Positions 9,417 to 21,227 of a stretch of DNA of 64,000 nucleotides are shown piece after piece. A model generated the notes under the pieces. That model saw only the letters and a program-made list of their open reading frames with translations, did not search any database and was not told the DNA's origin. Origin of the DNA: Alicyclobacillus kakegawensis NBRC 103104 (lineage in GTDB: Bacteria > Bacillota > Bacilli > Alicyclobacillales > Alicyclobacillaceae). The first letter of the stretch is position 1, and the number at the start of each line of letters is the position of its first letter. The stretch covers positions 268,043-332,042 of the forward strand of contig NZ_BCRP01000001.1 of assembly GCF_001552655.1 (NCBI RefSeq), in the 5' to 3' direction. Position numbers and translations under genes: made by a program.

Positions 9417-12400
9417 GATTGAAACACCTCGACTTCGTGATCGGAGAAGACCAGCTCGAACAGGTAGGCCAGCTCGTCCGGGTGCACGGACACGCGAAAC
9501 GTCTCTTGCACCGGTTCCCACGCTGCCTGCAGCTGATGCCACTCGTTCGGATAGCGGGCCGCGATCTGGCCGGCGTACGGGTGCGGGACGTGCTCGTTGC
9601 GCACACACCGTTCAATCACGTACGCGGTATGCAGGCAAAACCGGGCATAGGTCTCCGGGCTGAGCGCCGCATTGAGGGCGCTCTCCGCCGTCCCCTCGAC
9701 GATGCGGCGCCACATTTCGCGGACGACTTCCAGCGCCAGGTCCGGGTTGACGAACACCAAATTGCGCTTCAGGAGATTGTGCACGTGCTGCTCCAGCCGG
9801 GCCGTCGTCTCGTCCGGCGCCGGGGCGGCCTCAGCTTCGGACTCGGACAGCGCAGCAGAGTCCCCCGCTCCGTTGCCGCTGGCGGAGCTGGCGCGGTTGG
9901 GCCGGGGGGCCCCGGCGCCCGGCACGGGCGCCGCTGAAGCGTCCGCTTTGGCTGAAGCATCCCGGTTGGGCGACGGGTCTGTATCGGCGGCGCCCCCGGT
10001 CTCCTGATTCTCCCGCTCAGGCGCCGCCGGGGCCTGGCCGAGAGACAGGACGCCGAGGAGCTGGGAGATCCCCTCGCGGCTGAACAGGGTTTCCACGGAG
10101 AAGAACGGGACCCCCACCAGCCCTGGGTTGATGGACCCCACCACAGCCGCCAGATTCGCCTCCGGTTCCAGGTCCGGGCCCTGGGCGGGGCCAAGTTCCT
10201 TCGCCACCACGCGCACCTGTCCCCTTAGCTCGTCCGGGAGCGCCTCGCGAATCAACCGTTCCACCGCCCGCGCCGTTCCTTTCCCGGTCAGGCAGCAGGC
10301 CCAGACGACGCGCGTGGTCTGCGACGTCGGCAAAGACCGGGAGCGGTTGTACGCCTTGAGCCATGCCGCCATATCGTCCAACTCCAGCCGGTCATCCCGG
10401 TGGATGTGCAGCGCACTCACCACCGTGTGCAGATCCGGCCGCGTGACGACGCGGACGGGCACACCGCCTGCCGCCGTGGCCCCGTCGAGTTCCGCCAGGC
10501 GTGGAACGTTGGTGAGCACAAGGACGCCGCGGGTGGTGTCCACCGTCTCCAGGGTCTTGTTCAGCATCGTCTCCATGACATCCTGGGGTGTCTGCACCGG
10601 GATGTTTAATGCCGCGATATCCTCGTCGCAGACCAGCTGCAGCGCGGTCCGCACCATCTCCGTTGCAACCGAATCGCCGAACAGGGCCACCACTATCGCG
10701 ACCGCCTTGCCCTGCTCGGGGGTGGACGGGCGAAACAGCATGGCCACAATGGCGGTTTCCTCGGGCGGCAGCTGTACCCCGCTGAAGGTCTCGAAGGCGC
10801 CGAGAAATTTTTGCGAGAGCTGGTAGGCGTGAGGCGACTCCTTGCGCACCCCTTCGACGATGTCGAACGAGGATGGACGCGATGAAGACGCAGCGGTTGA
10901 CACCGTGCTGTCGGATCGGACCACGCCGAACAGGTGCATGGCGACGCGCAGGAAAGCGGCCTGGGTGTCCGGATACGGAAACTCCGGCTCAATTTCCTCC
11001 CAGGCCCGGCAAACGGCGGAGTAAAACGACTCGCCCACAAACTGCCGGAGTTCGTCAACCGACACGGGGGTCTCCCCGGACGGCGCCCGCTGCCGCTTCA
11101 GCTCCCGCTCCAGGACGTCGAGGATCTCCTCCGTCGCAAACCCCAATTCCTGCAGCGTCCGGCTGAGCCGATCCAGTTTGACGTAGATGGAATCCGCCTC
11201 CATCATCGGGAAGCTCGGCGGCCGGTCAACGACCGGGTCCACCCGCATGTCTACGGATCGCATCAGAGTGCGGAAGAGCGGCCGGTTGGCGCCGTCAGCC
11301 GGGGCGGTGACCAGGTGCTCCGGCAGGATCTCAATGGCCTCCTGAGAACCTGGCTCCGCAGGGGCCGGCGCCTGCCCGTCGGCGGGCGGCCTGCGGCTGA
11401 GCGCTCGGTTGTACGCCCGCGCGCAGGCCAGCTTCAGGGTGTTCCTCAACTCCCCGATGTTCGACGCGAAGTGGGAGAACAGCAGGATATCCAGCGACGG
11501 CCCGGGCAAATGCAGTGGGCGGCCGAGACTGCGCGCCTCCTCCAGGCAGAGATGGTAGATGAGATCAAACCGGTCGCTCAGCTCCCAATCCCGCAGCGCG
11601 GGCAGGCGAATCACCACCGGAATGCGGCGGCGAAATGTCGCCAGCAGCGCCGACTCCGGCGACTCCGTGGTCGCGGCCACCAGCAGCACGCGTGCCTTGC
11701 GCCAGACCTCGGTCTCGCCGATACGCCGGAACTCACCGTAATCCAACAGGTGGAACAGCATCTCCTGGCCCTGGGGCGGCAGCCGGTGCACCTCGTCGAG
11801 AAAGAGCATGCCGCCATCGGCCCGTTCCACAAGGCCGGGCCGGTCCTGATGGGCGCCTGTGTAGGCGCCGCGGGCGTGCCCGAACAGTTGATCCAACAGA
11901 ATCTCCGGATTGTTGGCGTATTCAGCGCAGTTGAACGCGACCAACGGGGCGTCCTCGTCCAACACCCCAAACGACGCGGCGTAACGGTGCATCTTCTCCG
12001 TAAACGACGACTTTCCCACCCCTGTCTCGCCCAACAGGAGGATATGCATTCCATGCGGGGGGTAGGTAAGGGCCATTTTGGCCTGCTGGACGGCATCGCG
12101 CAGGCTTCTCTCGGCGCCGACTCCCCAGTCGAAGTCATCCTCCAGGTGCGGGCGCCGCGACGAAACATCCGACCGCGTGGACGTAAGCGGTTTCTTCAGG
12201 GGCGCGCCAACACCTTCGACAGGCCCGTGCAGCCCGGACAGACCGGTGGAGGCCAGGCCCTCCCCAGTCAAATAATAGCGCACCGGCCGTCCCCGCCGTT
12301 TGGCCAGCAGGCCGGCGCGTACGAGCGCATTCAATTCGGCGCTGCAGTTGGCGCGCAAACACCCGGCCACATCGGCGATTTCCGCGGTGGTGAACCCTTC

Positions 12401-12490
12401 GCTGTCCGATGCCCGCGTCTGCGCCCCACGTTGCCGCGTCAGATTGACCACTGCAGCCAGGACAGTGTCTCGACGGCTCACTTTCCGCAC
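9413..12490 (-). CDS. levR: LevR-type sigma-54 transcriptional activator with PTS regulatory domains
   Basis: 1025 residues. Order: winged-helix region (about 10-75), AAA+ domain with Walker A GETGVGKS (154-161), GAYTGA loop (208-213) that contacts sigma-54 and Walker B LFLDE (229-233), PRD1 (about 490-590), EIIA-Man-like domain (about 595-715), EIIB-Gat-like segment with CCLTGKGTA (732-740), a long Ala/Pro/Glu-rich linker (about 820-905) and PRD2 with HTAYVIER. In the EIIA-like domain the expected phospho-His is Phe (about residue 604, LFGDSVAT). GTG start with GAGGAG upstream. First gene of a levR-EIIB-EIICD transcript; likely activates the -24/-12 promoter before xylF. Confidence 0.85.
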   Translation of the reverse strand: MRKVSRRDTVLAAVVNLTRQRGAQTRASDSEGFTTAEIADVAGCLRANCSAELNALVRAGLLAKRRGRPVRYYLTGEGLASTGLSGLHGPVEGVGAPLKKPLTSTRSDVSSRRPHLEDDFDWGVGAERSLRDAVQQAKMALTYPPHGMHILLLGETGVGKSSFTEKMHRYAASFGVLDEDAPLVAFNCAEYANNPEILLDQLFGHARGAYTGAHQDRPGLVERADGGMLFLDEVHRLPPQGQEMLFHLLDYGEFRRIGETEVWRKARVLLVAATTESPESALLATFRRRIPVVIRLPALRDWELSDRFDLIYHLCLEEARSLGRPLHLPGPSLDILLFSHFASNIGELRNTLKLACARAYNRALSRRPPADGQAPAPAEPGSQEAIEILPEHLVTAPADGANRPLFRTLMRSVDMRVDPVVDRPPSFPMMEADSIYVKLDRLSRTLQELGFATEEILDVLERELKRQRAPSGETPVSVDELRQFVGESFYSAVCRAWEEIEPEFPYPDTQAAFLRVAMHLFGVVRSDSTVSTAASSSRPSSFDIVEGVRKESPHAYQLSQKFLGAFETFSGVQLPPEETAIVAMLFRPSTPEQGKAVAIVVALFGDSVATEMVRTALQLVCDEDIAALNIPVQTPQDVMETMLNKTLETVDTTRGVLVLTNVPRLAELDGATAAGGVPVRVVTRPDLHTVVSALHIHRDDRLELDDMAAWLKAYNRSRSLPTSQTTRVVWACCLTGKGTARAVERLIREALPDELRGQVRVVAKELGPAQGPDLEPEANLAAVVGSINPGLVGVPFFSVETLFSREGISQLLGVLSLGQAPAAPERENQETGGAADTDPSPNRDASAKADASAAPVPGAGAPRPNRASSASGNGAGDSAALSESEAEAAPAPDETTARLEQHVHNLLKRNLVFVNPDLALEVVREMWRRIVEGTAESALNAALSPETYARFCLHTAYVIERCVRNEHVPHPYAGQIAARYPNEWHQLQAAWEPVQETFRVSVHPDELAYLFELVFSDHEVEVFQS

Positions 12491-12527
12491 TGCTCCTCAC
12501 GAGAACCTGGTATGGGAAATTAATCTC

Positions 12528-12536
12528 ATTATATCA
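12528..12536 (-). promoter_or_regulatory. Extended -10 promoter for levR
   Basis: On the minus strand TGATATAAT (12536-12528) is an extended -10 element, about 38 bases before the levR GTG. No good -35 hexamer is visible, as is common with extended -10 promoters. Confidence 0.45.
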
Positions 12537-12596
12537 TGAACTGTCTTGCGAATGGCGAGGAGAGCAAGGCGGCCGAGACAAAGCGAGGCGTGGATT

Positions 12597-14421
<1,825 letters not shown>

Positions 14422-14425
<4 letters not shown>

Positions 14426-15300
14426 ACCCTGGCCGCTCCCACCCGTGCATGGTTGCGCGCCCTGCGGCCGCGCGGCTCCGCCAGGCGCTTCCACCACTGG
14501 CGCGGCCGGCACAGCGGCACCACCAATCCCAGCACCGAGAGCACCAGCAGCGCCACCGACACGGCGGCCGCCCCGCTGGTTTCGTTGTTTTCCAACAGCC
14601 CGTACAGGTACACAGGCGCCACCTCGGTGTGCAAGGGCAGGTTGCCGGACGCCAGAACGACGGCGCCAAACTCGGCCAATCCGCGGCTGAAGCAAAGAGA
14701 CAGCCCGGTCACGACCCCCGGCCAAAGCGTTGGCCACAGCACCTGCCAAAACACGCGCAGGCGCGACGCCCCCAACGTGAAAGCCGCTTCCTCCACCGAC
14801 GCGTCCAGGGAGTCCAATAGAGGCTCCACCGTGCGCACCGCGAACGGGAAGGTGACAAACGCCATCGCCAGCACGATGCCGATGCGGGAATAGACGAGAT
14901 TTACGTGATGAGCCGCCAGCCAGCCCCCGATGCGCGTGGCGGGCGAATACGCCAGGACCAACATCAAGCCGCCGACGGTGGTCGGCACGGCCAGGGGCAA
15001 ATCAATCAGGGCGCTGACCACCCTTCGCCCCGGCAGGTGTTTGCGGGCGATGAGATACGCGGTGCATGTGCCCATGACCGCGTTGACAACCGCCGCGACC
15101 GCCGCGGTCCAACAGCTCAAAAGCAGAGCATGAGCGCCAATCGGGCTGGCGAGCGCTTGAAAGAATCCCCCTACCCCGCCGGAAAACGCCTGCCGAACGA
15201 TGGCTCCAACCGGGCAGACCACCAACAGCAGCAGATAACCACAAACCACCCCGGCCATCCATCGCCATCCCGGTGTGGCCAGGTTTGTCGTCATGTGCAT
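14422..15300 (-). CDS. cysT: Sulfate/thiosulfate ABC permease CysT
   Basis: About 292 residues, six hydrophobic segments, EAA-type motif EEAAFTLGASRLRVFWQVLW and GLAEFGAVVLASGN near the C-terminus. It follows the binding-protein gene by a few bases; ATG at 15300 was chosen, but GTG at 15303 and ATG at 15294 are close alternatives because no distinct SD separates them. The C-terminal 30 residues are Arg-rich. Partner of CysW in the sulfate importer. Confidence 0.9.
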
Positions 15301-15303
15301 CAC

Positions 15304-16332
<1,029 letters not shown>

Positions 16333-16762
16333 TTTGTCCTCTCCCTCCAACGGATCCGCCTGCTTCCCGGCCTGCAAAACCCAAAAAGAGGCAAACCAAG
16401 GGCAGGGACACCCAGTATGTCCCCTCTCGTGGTCGAGTCGGAGTCGGTAGACACACATCTGCATTATCTTGATTTGTATAGTAGGTATTCTATCCGTCCT
16501 AATGGCCCGCGTCAATGGGCCATCCGGGCCCCCGCCCCCCGGATGGACCGCCTCCGACCACCATCCAGGCGCATCAGAGGGACCGGCCGGTTGAACTGAT
16601 CTTTGCCGGCGGCGGCTTCGCTCAAGCGGGTCATGCTGCGGCGGCCATCGTCTGCTAGCCTGAACGTGAAACGACCGAATGGCCGCGCGCGGTTCAGCCC
16701 AAACGCGTGGCACCGCGGCCAGGCGGCCGTGCAGTCAAATCCCGGGCACAGGTGGTGGCACC
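16333..16762. promoter_or_regulatory. 430-bp divergent intergenic region: sulfate operon promoter, candidate operator and leader
   Basis: On the minus strand TTGACG (16515-16510) and TAGAAT (16492-16487), 17 bases apart, form the sulfate operon promoter. An imperfect dyad, ATAG...CTAT at 16478-16493, overlaps the -10 and could bind a sulfur regulator. The leader of about 150 bases includes a GGGACA/TGTCCC hairpin but no terminator T tract. A 9-bp perfect hairpin (16520-16528 with 16538-16546) lies upstream of the -35. I saw no convincing promoter for the rightward gene. Confidence 0.5.
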
Positions 16763-18277
16763 ATGTACGAAGACAGGATTCGCAACCCACAGCTGAGGTC
16801 ACGCATCCTATCGGCTGAGGAAGCGGCGGCCTATATTCAGGATGGCATGACCGTGGGCATCAGCGGATTCACGCGGGCCGGCGACGCCAAGGCGGTGCCG
16901 ATGGCGCTGGCCGAACGGGCGCAGCGCACCGGGGAGCGGCTGCGCATCAACCTGTGGACGGGCGCGTCTGTCGCCGAAGAGGTGGACCGCGTGCTGGCCG
17001 ATGCCGGGGTGATAGCCCGGCGCCTGCCTTTCCAATCGGAATCGCACATGCGCGCGTGCATCAATCGCGGCGACGTGATGTATGTGGATCAACACCTGGG
17101 CGAGATGGGAGAGTGGATTCGCGCCGGTGAACTCGGGCGGCTGGATGTCGCCATCCTGGAGGCGGTCGCCATCACGGAGGACGGCTGCATCGTGCCGTCC
17201 ACCTCGGTCGGCAATTCACCGACCTTCGCGCAGATCGCGGACCGGATTGTGGTCGAGCTCAACGTCCACCAACCGGAGTCGCTGGAAGGCATGCACGACG
17301 TGTTCATCCCCGGGCCGCGACCGCACCGGCAGCCGATTCCCCTGTGCCAGGTGGACCAACGCATCGGCACGCCCTATATCCCAGTCAAGCCGGACAAGAT
17401 CGTGGGGATTGTGGTGACCGACAGGGACGATCACTTTGTCGAAATCGCTCCCGCCGACGCGGACACGAAGCGGATGGCTGAACACCTGGTTGACTTTTTC
17501 GAACACGAGGTGCGGCGGGGGCGCTTGCCGAAGACGCTGTATCCGCTGCAATCAGGCGTGGGCGCGGTGGCCAACGCGGTGTTGTCCGGCCTCGCGGCCT
17601 CCCCGCTGCAGGACCTGGAGATGTACTCGGAAGTCCTGCAGGACGGCGCGTTCGACCTGTTTGACGCCGGCAAGCTGCGCTTCGCCTCCAGCTGCTCCAT
17701 CACCCTGACGCCAGAGCGCGCCAGGAGGGTGATGAACGACCTGCCCGCCTACCGCCGGCATCTCATCCTGCGTCCGCAGGAGATCTCCAACCACCCGGAG
17801 GTCATCCGCCGCCTCGGCGTGATCGCCATGAACACGGCGCTGGAGGTGGACATCTACGGCAACGTGAACTCGACCCATGTCGGCGGCACCGAGATTGTCA
17901 ACGGAATCGGCGGCTCCGGCGACTTCGCGCGCAACGCCCTGCTGTCCGTGTTCTTCACCAAGTCCACGGCCAAGGGAGGGCGGGTCTCGTCCATCGTGCC
18001 GATGGTCGCCCACGTGGACCACACCGAGCACGACGTGGACATCGTCGTGACCGAGCAAGGGCTGGCCGACCTGCGCGGATTGGCGCCGCGCGAGCGGGCG
18101 CGGGCGTTGATTGAGCGCTGCGCCCACCCGGCCTACAGGGATGCACTGGCCGCCTACTTCGCGGCCGCGTGCCGGCGCGGCGGCCAGACGCCGCACCTCA
18201 TTGAACAGGCGCTGTCCTGGCACGCCCGCTACCGCAACGCCGGCACCATGCTGGCCCCGACCCGGCAGGAGGTGTGA
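16763..18277 (+). CDS. Acetyl-CoA hydrolase / succinyl-CoA:acetate CoA-transferase family
   Basis: 504 residues, normal for the family. ATG at 16763 has AGGTGGTGG upstream. LEMYSEVLQDG contains the expected catalytic Glu, and STHVGGTEIVNGIGGSGDFA and IVTEQGLADLRGL are conserved C-terminal blocks. The enzyme moves CoA between acetate, succinate, propionate or similar acids, or hydrolyses acetyl-CoA; sequence alone does not decide. It is followed after 3 bases by a GNAT acetyltransferase gene, suggesting co-transcription. Confidence 0.85.
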   Translation: MYEDRIRNPQLRSRILSAEEAAAYIQDGMTVGISGFTRAGDAKAVPMALAERAQRTGERLRINLWTGASVAEEVDRVLADAGVIARRLPFQSESHMRACINRGDVMYVDQHLGEMGEWIRAGELGRLDVAILEAVAITEDGCIVPSTSVGNSPTFAQIADRIVVELNVHQPESLEGMHDVFIPGPRPHRQPIPLCQVDQRIGTPYIPVKPDKIVGIVVTDRDDHFVEIAPADADTKRMAEHLVDFFEHEVRRGRLPKTLYPLQSGVGAVANAVLSGLAASPLQDLEMYSEVLQDGAFDLFDAGKLRFASSCSITLTPERARRVMNDLPAYRRHLILRPQEISNHPEVIRRLGVIAMNTALEVDIYGNVNSTHVGGTEIVNGIGGSGDFARNALLSVFFTKSTAKGGRVSSIVPMVAHVDHTEHDVDIVVTEQGLADLRGLAPRERARALIERCAHPAYRDALAAYFAAACRRGGQTPHLIEQALSWHARYRNAGTMLAPTRQEV

Positions 18278-18280
18278 GCG

Positions 18281-18868
18281 TTGTCCACACCCGCTCGCCG
18301 CTGCACACTGGCTGACGGACGCCTGGTGGAGATTCGCCCCGCCCGCCGCACTCCTGTCGAGCGCCGGCGCCTGCGGGAGCTGTTGCAGCATGAATCGCCG
18401 GAGAGCCTGTACCTGCGCTTTTTCCGATCCGTCCGTGCACCGGACGAGCGCCTGGTCGACAGCCTCCTGCCGCAGCCCAGCCGCGCCTCCCGCACGCTTG
18501 TCTGCCTGCAGGGCAGGCGCATGGTCGGCATCGGCTCCTACCAAGCCGTCGACGCACAGACGGTGGAACTGGCCGCGCTCGTGGCGGACGCCGAACAGGG
18601 CCGTGGCATCGGCAGCCTGCTGTTGAGCGAACTCATGCAATCCGCCGCGGCAAACGGCTATCGCCGCGCGGTGGCGCGTGTGCTGTGGGATAACCGGAGA
18701 AGTCTGCGGCTGCTGAGCAAGCACCAGTTCCGGCGCCAGGATTCCGCCGCCGATTGGCGGGCAGGGGAGGCGGTACTCACAGCCCCGCTCGCAGTCGAGG
18801 CCAGCCGCCGGCGGCCGTCTGGGCACCGGACGCCGCAGCGTCCGTCGACGGGCCGCTACGCAGGCTGA
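18281..18868 (+). CDS. GNAT family N-acetyltransferase
   Basis: 195 residues, TTG start 3 bases after the CoA-transferase stop with GGAGGTG in the upstream gene's end. The acetyl-CoA binding motif ADAEQGRGIGSLLLSELM is clear. The Pfam-like N-terminus ESPESLYLRFF resembles GNAT domains attached to acyl-CoA synthetases and protein (Pat-type) acetylases. Pairing with a CoA-transferase suggests regulation of acetate or acyl-CoA metabolism by lysine acetylation, an inference. Its 3' end overlaps the convergent kinase gene by 13 bases. The last 35 residues are Arg/Ser/Pro rich. Confidence 0.7.
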   Translation: MSTPARRCTLADGRLVEIRPARRTPVERRRLRELLQHESPESLYLRFFRSVRAPDERLVDSLLPQPSRASRTLVCLQGRRMVGIGSYQAVDAQTVELAALVADAEQGRGIGSLLLSELMQSAAANGYRRAVARVLWDNRRSLRLLSKHQFRRQDSAADWRAGEAVLTAPLAVEASRRRPSGHRTPQRPSTGRYAG

Positions 18869-19935
18869 ACCAGTGGCAGGCGAATGTCGACCGTGGTACC
18901 CTGGCCCGGCTGGCTGTCGAAGTGGATGGAGCCTCCATGCTCCTCAATGATCTTGTGCGAGACGGTCAGACCGAGCCCGGTGCCGTTGGGTTTCGTCGTC
19001 ATAAACGGTTCCCCGATGCGGGCCAGCGCCTCCGGCGGGATGCCGCAGCCTTGGTCCTGGATGCGCACCCACGCCTGCCCCTCCTGGGCCTGCAGCCGTA
19101 TCGCAATCGTGCCGCCGTCCGGCATCGCTTCTATGGCGTTCTTCAGCAGGTTGATGAATACCTGCTGCAGTTGATGGGCGTCGGCCCGCACCAAACCGAC
19201 CGGATGGGGGCTTGACCAGTCGATGCTGACGCCCTGCTTGCGCGCCGGCAGGCTCATCAGCCTGACGGCCAGGTCAAGCACCGGGCGGATGTCGAGGACT
19301 TGAAAGTGCGTTTCCGGCGTGCGCGACAGGTACATGAACTGGTCGACAATCTTGTCAATCCGGTCCAGTTCCGCCACCACCATGTCGAGGACGTCCGCCT
19401 GGGCCGAGTCGGTGTCCAGCTGCAACCCCTGCACCGCCATCTTGATGGCCGCCAGCGGGTTGCGGATCTCGTGGGCGATGCTGGAGGCCAACTGCCCCAC
19501 CGCGTCCATCCTGTCCAAGCGCCGCAGGTGCTCCTCCACCCGCTTGCGCTCCGTGATGTCCACGCGAAACGACACGTATTGATACGGTTTCCCGCGCTCG
19601 TCAAGCACGGGGACAATTGTGGTATCCACCCAATAGTACGATCCGTCCTTGGCCCGGTTGCGGATATCCCCGCGCCAGATCTGGCCGCTGCCGATGGTGC
19701 GCCACATCTGCCGGAAAAACTCCTTCGGGTGGTAGCCGGAGTTGATGATGCGGTGCGTCTGTCCAATCAGTTCGTCTCTGGTATACTTGGAAATGTCGCA
19801 AAATTTCTTGTTGGCGAACGTGATGCGCCCCTGTTTGTCTGTAATGGCGACAATCAGCGTCTCGTCCAGTGCGCGATTGATGGTGAGCAGCGCGTCCAGC
19901 GCGCTCTGCAGATTGTTGAGGGCGTCTTGCAGCAC
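18856..19935 (-). CDS. Soluble PAS-domain sensor histidine kinase
   Basis: 359 residues, no membrane segment. A short N-terminal helix, a PAS domain (about 28-130) with YHPKEFFRQMWRTIGSG and NRAKDGSYYWVDTTIVPV, of the Aer/NifL-like class that often binds FAD, then HisKA with SSIAHEIRNPLAAIKM (His about 155) and HATPase with NLLKNAIEAMPDGG and GTGLGLTVSHKII. GTG start with GAGGGAG just upstream. Divergent from a NarL-type regulator that is its likely partner. A cytoplasmic redox or metabolite signal is suggested, not shown. Confidence 0.82.
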   Translation of the reverse strand: MLQDALNNLQSALDALLTINRALDETLIVAITDKQGRITFANKKFCDISKYTRDELIGQTHRIINSGYHPKEFFRQMWRTIGSGQIWRGDIRNRAKDGSYYWVDTTIVPVLDERGKPYQYVSFRVDITERKRVEEHLRRLDRMDAVGQLASSIAHEIRNPLAAIKMAVQGLQLDTDSAQADVLDMVVAELDRIDKIVDQFMYLSRTPETHFQVLDIRPVLDLAVRLMSLPARKQGVSIDWSSPHPVGLVRADAHQLQQVFINLLKNAIEAMPDGGTIAIRLQAQEGQAWVRIQDQGCGIPPEALARIGEPFMTTKPNGTGLGLTVSHKIIEEHGGSIHFDSQPGQGTTVDIRLPLVQPA

Positions 19936-19989
19936 GTCTCCCTCACCCCCTGTCGGCCGGTGCGGCAGCCCTCTTTCTTGTCTGGCTTG

Positions 19990-19995
19990 ATTATA
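19990..19995 (-). promoter_or_regulatory. Possible -10 element for the PAS kinase gene
   Basis: TATAAT on the minus strand lies about 55 bases before the kinase start in the 246-bp divergent interval. The matching -35 is weak, so support is modest. Confidence 0.3.
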
Positions 19996-20181
19996 CCGTA
20001 TGGGAAACGGCGGATCTGTGAAAATCCTCCGCCATAGTCCGGTCGGACTAGTTGCACGTTACCATGAAAAATGGCTGTTTCCTGCCTGCGCGACAGGTTG
20101 TGCCTGGGGTACGATGGTGCAAGAAGCGGCGGCGCCCCGCCCCCGGTGTCATCCGGGTAGCGGCCGGCGCGCCGGGAGGAG

Positions 20182-20901
20182 ATGAACGAAGTGGCGGACC
20201 AAGAGAAAAGCCCCGGATTGCGGGTGCTGCTGGTGGATGACCACGCCCTGTTCCGCAAAGGCGTGCAGTCGATTGTCAGCCACATGGAGGGCGTGGCGGC
20301 AGTGGTGGAAGCGGAGAACGGACAGCAGGCCATCGAACGGGTGCAGGAGCACGTCCCGGACGTGGTGCTGATGGACATCAACATGCCGGTTTGCGACGGC
20401 CTGGAGGCGACGCGGAAGATCAAAGCCATGTGGCCCGACGTCCGCATCCTCATTCTGACTGTAAGCGAAGCGGAGTCGATGTTGTTCGACGCCATCAAGG
20501 CGGGTGCCGACGGATACGTGCTGAAGACCGCCAGCCCGGCCACGCTGATGGATGCGCTCCAGCGCGTCAGCCGCGGGGAGCCAGTGGTCCCCGCCAACCT
20601 GGCGATGCGCATCATCGCCGAGATGTCCGCGCCGAGCCCAACGGTCGACGGCCGCCGCAGCGAGCGCGCTGCGGGCGGGCCTAACGGCGTCGACCGGTTG
20701 ACCGAGAGGGAGATGGACGTGCTGCGGCATCTGAGCACCGGCGCCAGCAACCGGGACATCGCACAAGCGCTGTACATCAGTGAAAACACGGTTCGCAACC
20801 ACATTCGCAGCATCCTGGAGAAGTTGCATCTCGCCAATCGCGTGCAGGCGGCCGCTTACGCGGTGCGCGAGGGGTATGTGCTGGACCAAGCGGACAAGTG
20901 A
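20182..20901 (+). CDS. NarL/FixJ-family response regulator
   Basis: 239 residues. Receiver domain with acidic pair VDD near residue 20, phospho-acceptor Asp about 65 in VVLMDINMP and Lys in YVLKTAS; C-terminal LuxR-type HTH with LTEREMDVLRHL and ISENTVRNHIRSILEKL. The ATG at 20182 follows GGGAGGAG with almost no spacing; the GTG at 20191 has a better-spaced SD and may be the real start. Divergent partner of the soluble PAS kinase. Targets unknown; the adjacent divergent promoters are candidates. Confidence 0.85.
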   Translation: MNEVADQEKSPGLRVLLVDDHALFRKGVQSIVSHMEGVAAVVEAENGQQAIERVQEHVPDVVLMDINMPVCDGLEATRKIKAMWPDVRILILTVSEAESMLFDAIKAGADGYVLKTASPATLMDALQRVSRGEPVVPANLAMRIIAEMSAPSPTVDGRRSERAAGGPNGVDRLTEREMDVLRHLSTGASNRDIAQALYISENTVRNHIRSILEKLHLANRVQAAAYAVREGYVLDQADK

Positions 20902-20924
20902 GGGCGGCGATTCGACCGCCCTCA
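20899..20924. terminator. Symmetrical hairpin carrying the stop codons of two convergent genes
   Basis: TGAGGGCGG (20899-20907) and CCGCCCTCA (20916-20924) form a perfect 9-bp stem. The TGA of the response regulator begins one arm and the complementary TGA of the HesB-like gene ends the other. T tracts are short, so it is a weak bidirectional terminator. Confidence 0.5.
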
Positions 20925-21227
20925 TTCCGTGCCAGGACACCTGTTCACAAGCAACTCCACCTCGTCCTCCTGGTCGTTGTAGACCACGCGCACCTCGCGC
21001 CCCTCGAAAAAGGCGGCATCCCCGCTGCGCACGAAGTAGCGCGTGCCCTCCTGCTCCACCATCGCGGCGACCGATTTCGGCGTCTCCACGCACACGCCCA
21101 GGGCGAAGCCCGGGTCCACGACCGATCCGCCCCCGTACCGCACAAAGATGCGCACCGCATCCCCGTCCTGCAGGTCGAACTCGCGCCGGAACCACTGCGC
21201 CGCTTCCGGCGTGACAGTCAGTTTCAT
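20922..21227 (-). CDS. HesB/YneR-like small protein
   Basis: 101 residues. It matches the HesB-like fold of the YneR group: KLTVTPEAAQWFRREFDL, IFVRYGGGS and AAFFEGREVRVVYND. The three cysteines of A-type Fe-S carriers are not in their usual C-x-C arrangement; only two cysteines are present (GVCVE and NRCPG), so a true IscA function is doubtful. ATG at 21227 with GAGG about 9 bases upstream. Function unknown, possibly iron or redox related. Confidence 0.6.
   Translation of the reverse strand: MKLTVTPEAAQWFRREFDLQDGDAVRIFVRYGGGSVVDPGFALGVCVETPKSVAAMVEQEGTRYFVRSGDAAFFEGREVRVVYNDQEDEVELLVNRCPGTE

Noticed and set aside
8922..9608. Longer EIIB with an extra 64 N-terminal residues
   Set aside because: The extension overlaps the levR coding region in another frame; EIIB homologues start at the FVRVDDRLIHG region.
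10934..12523. 529-codon plus-strand frame opposite levR
   Set aside because: Shadow frame: the minus strand encodes a clear LevR protein with all expected domains.
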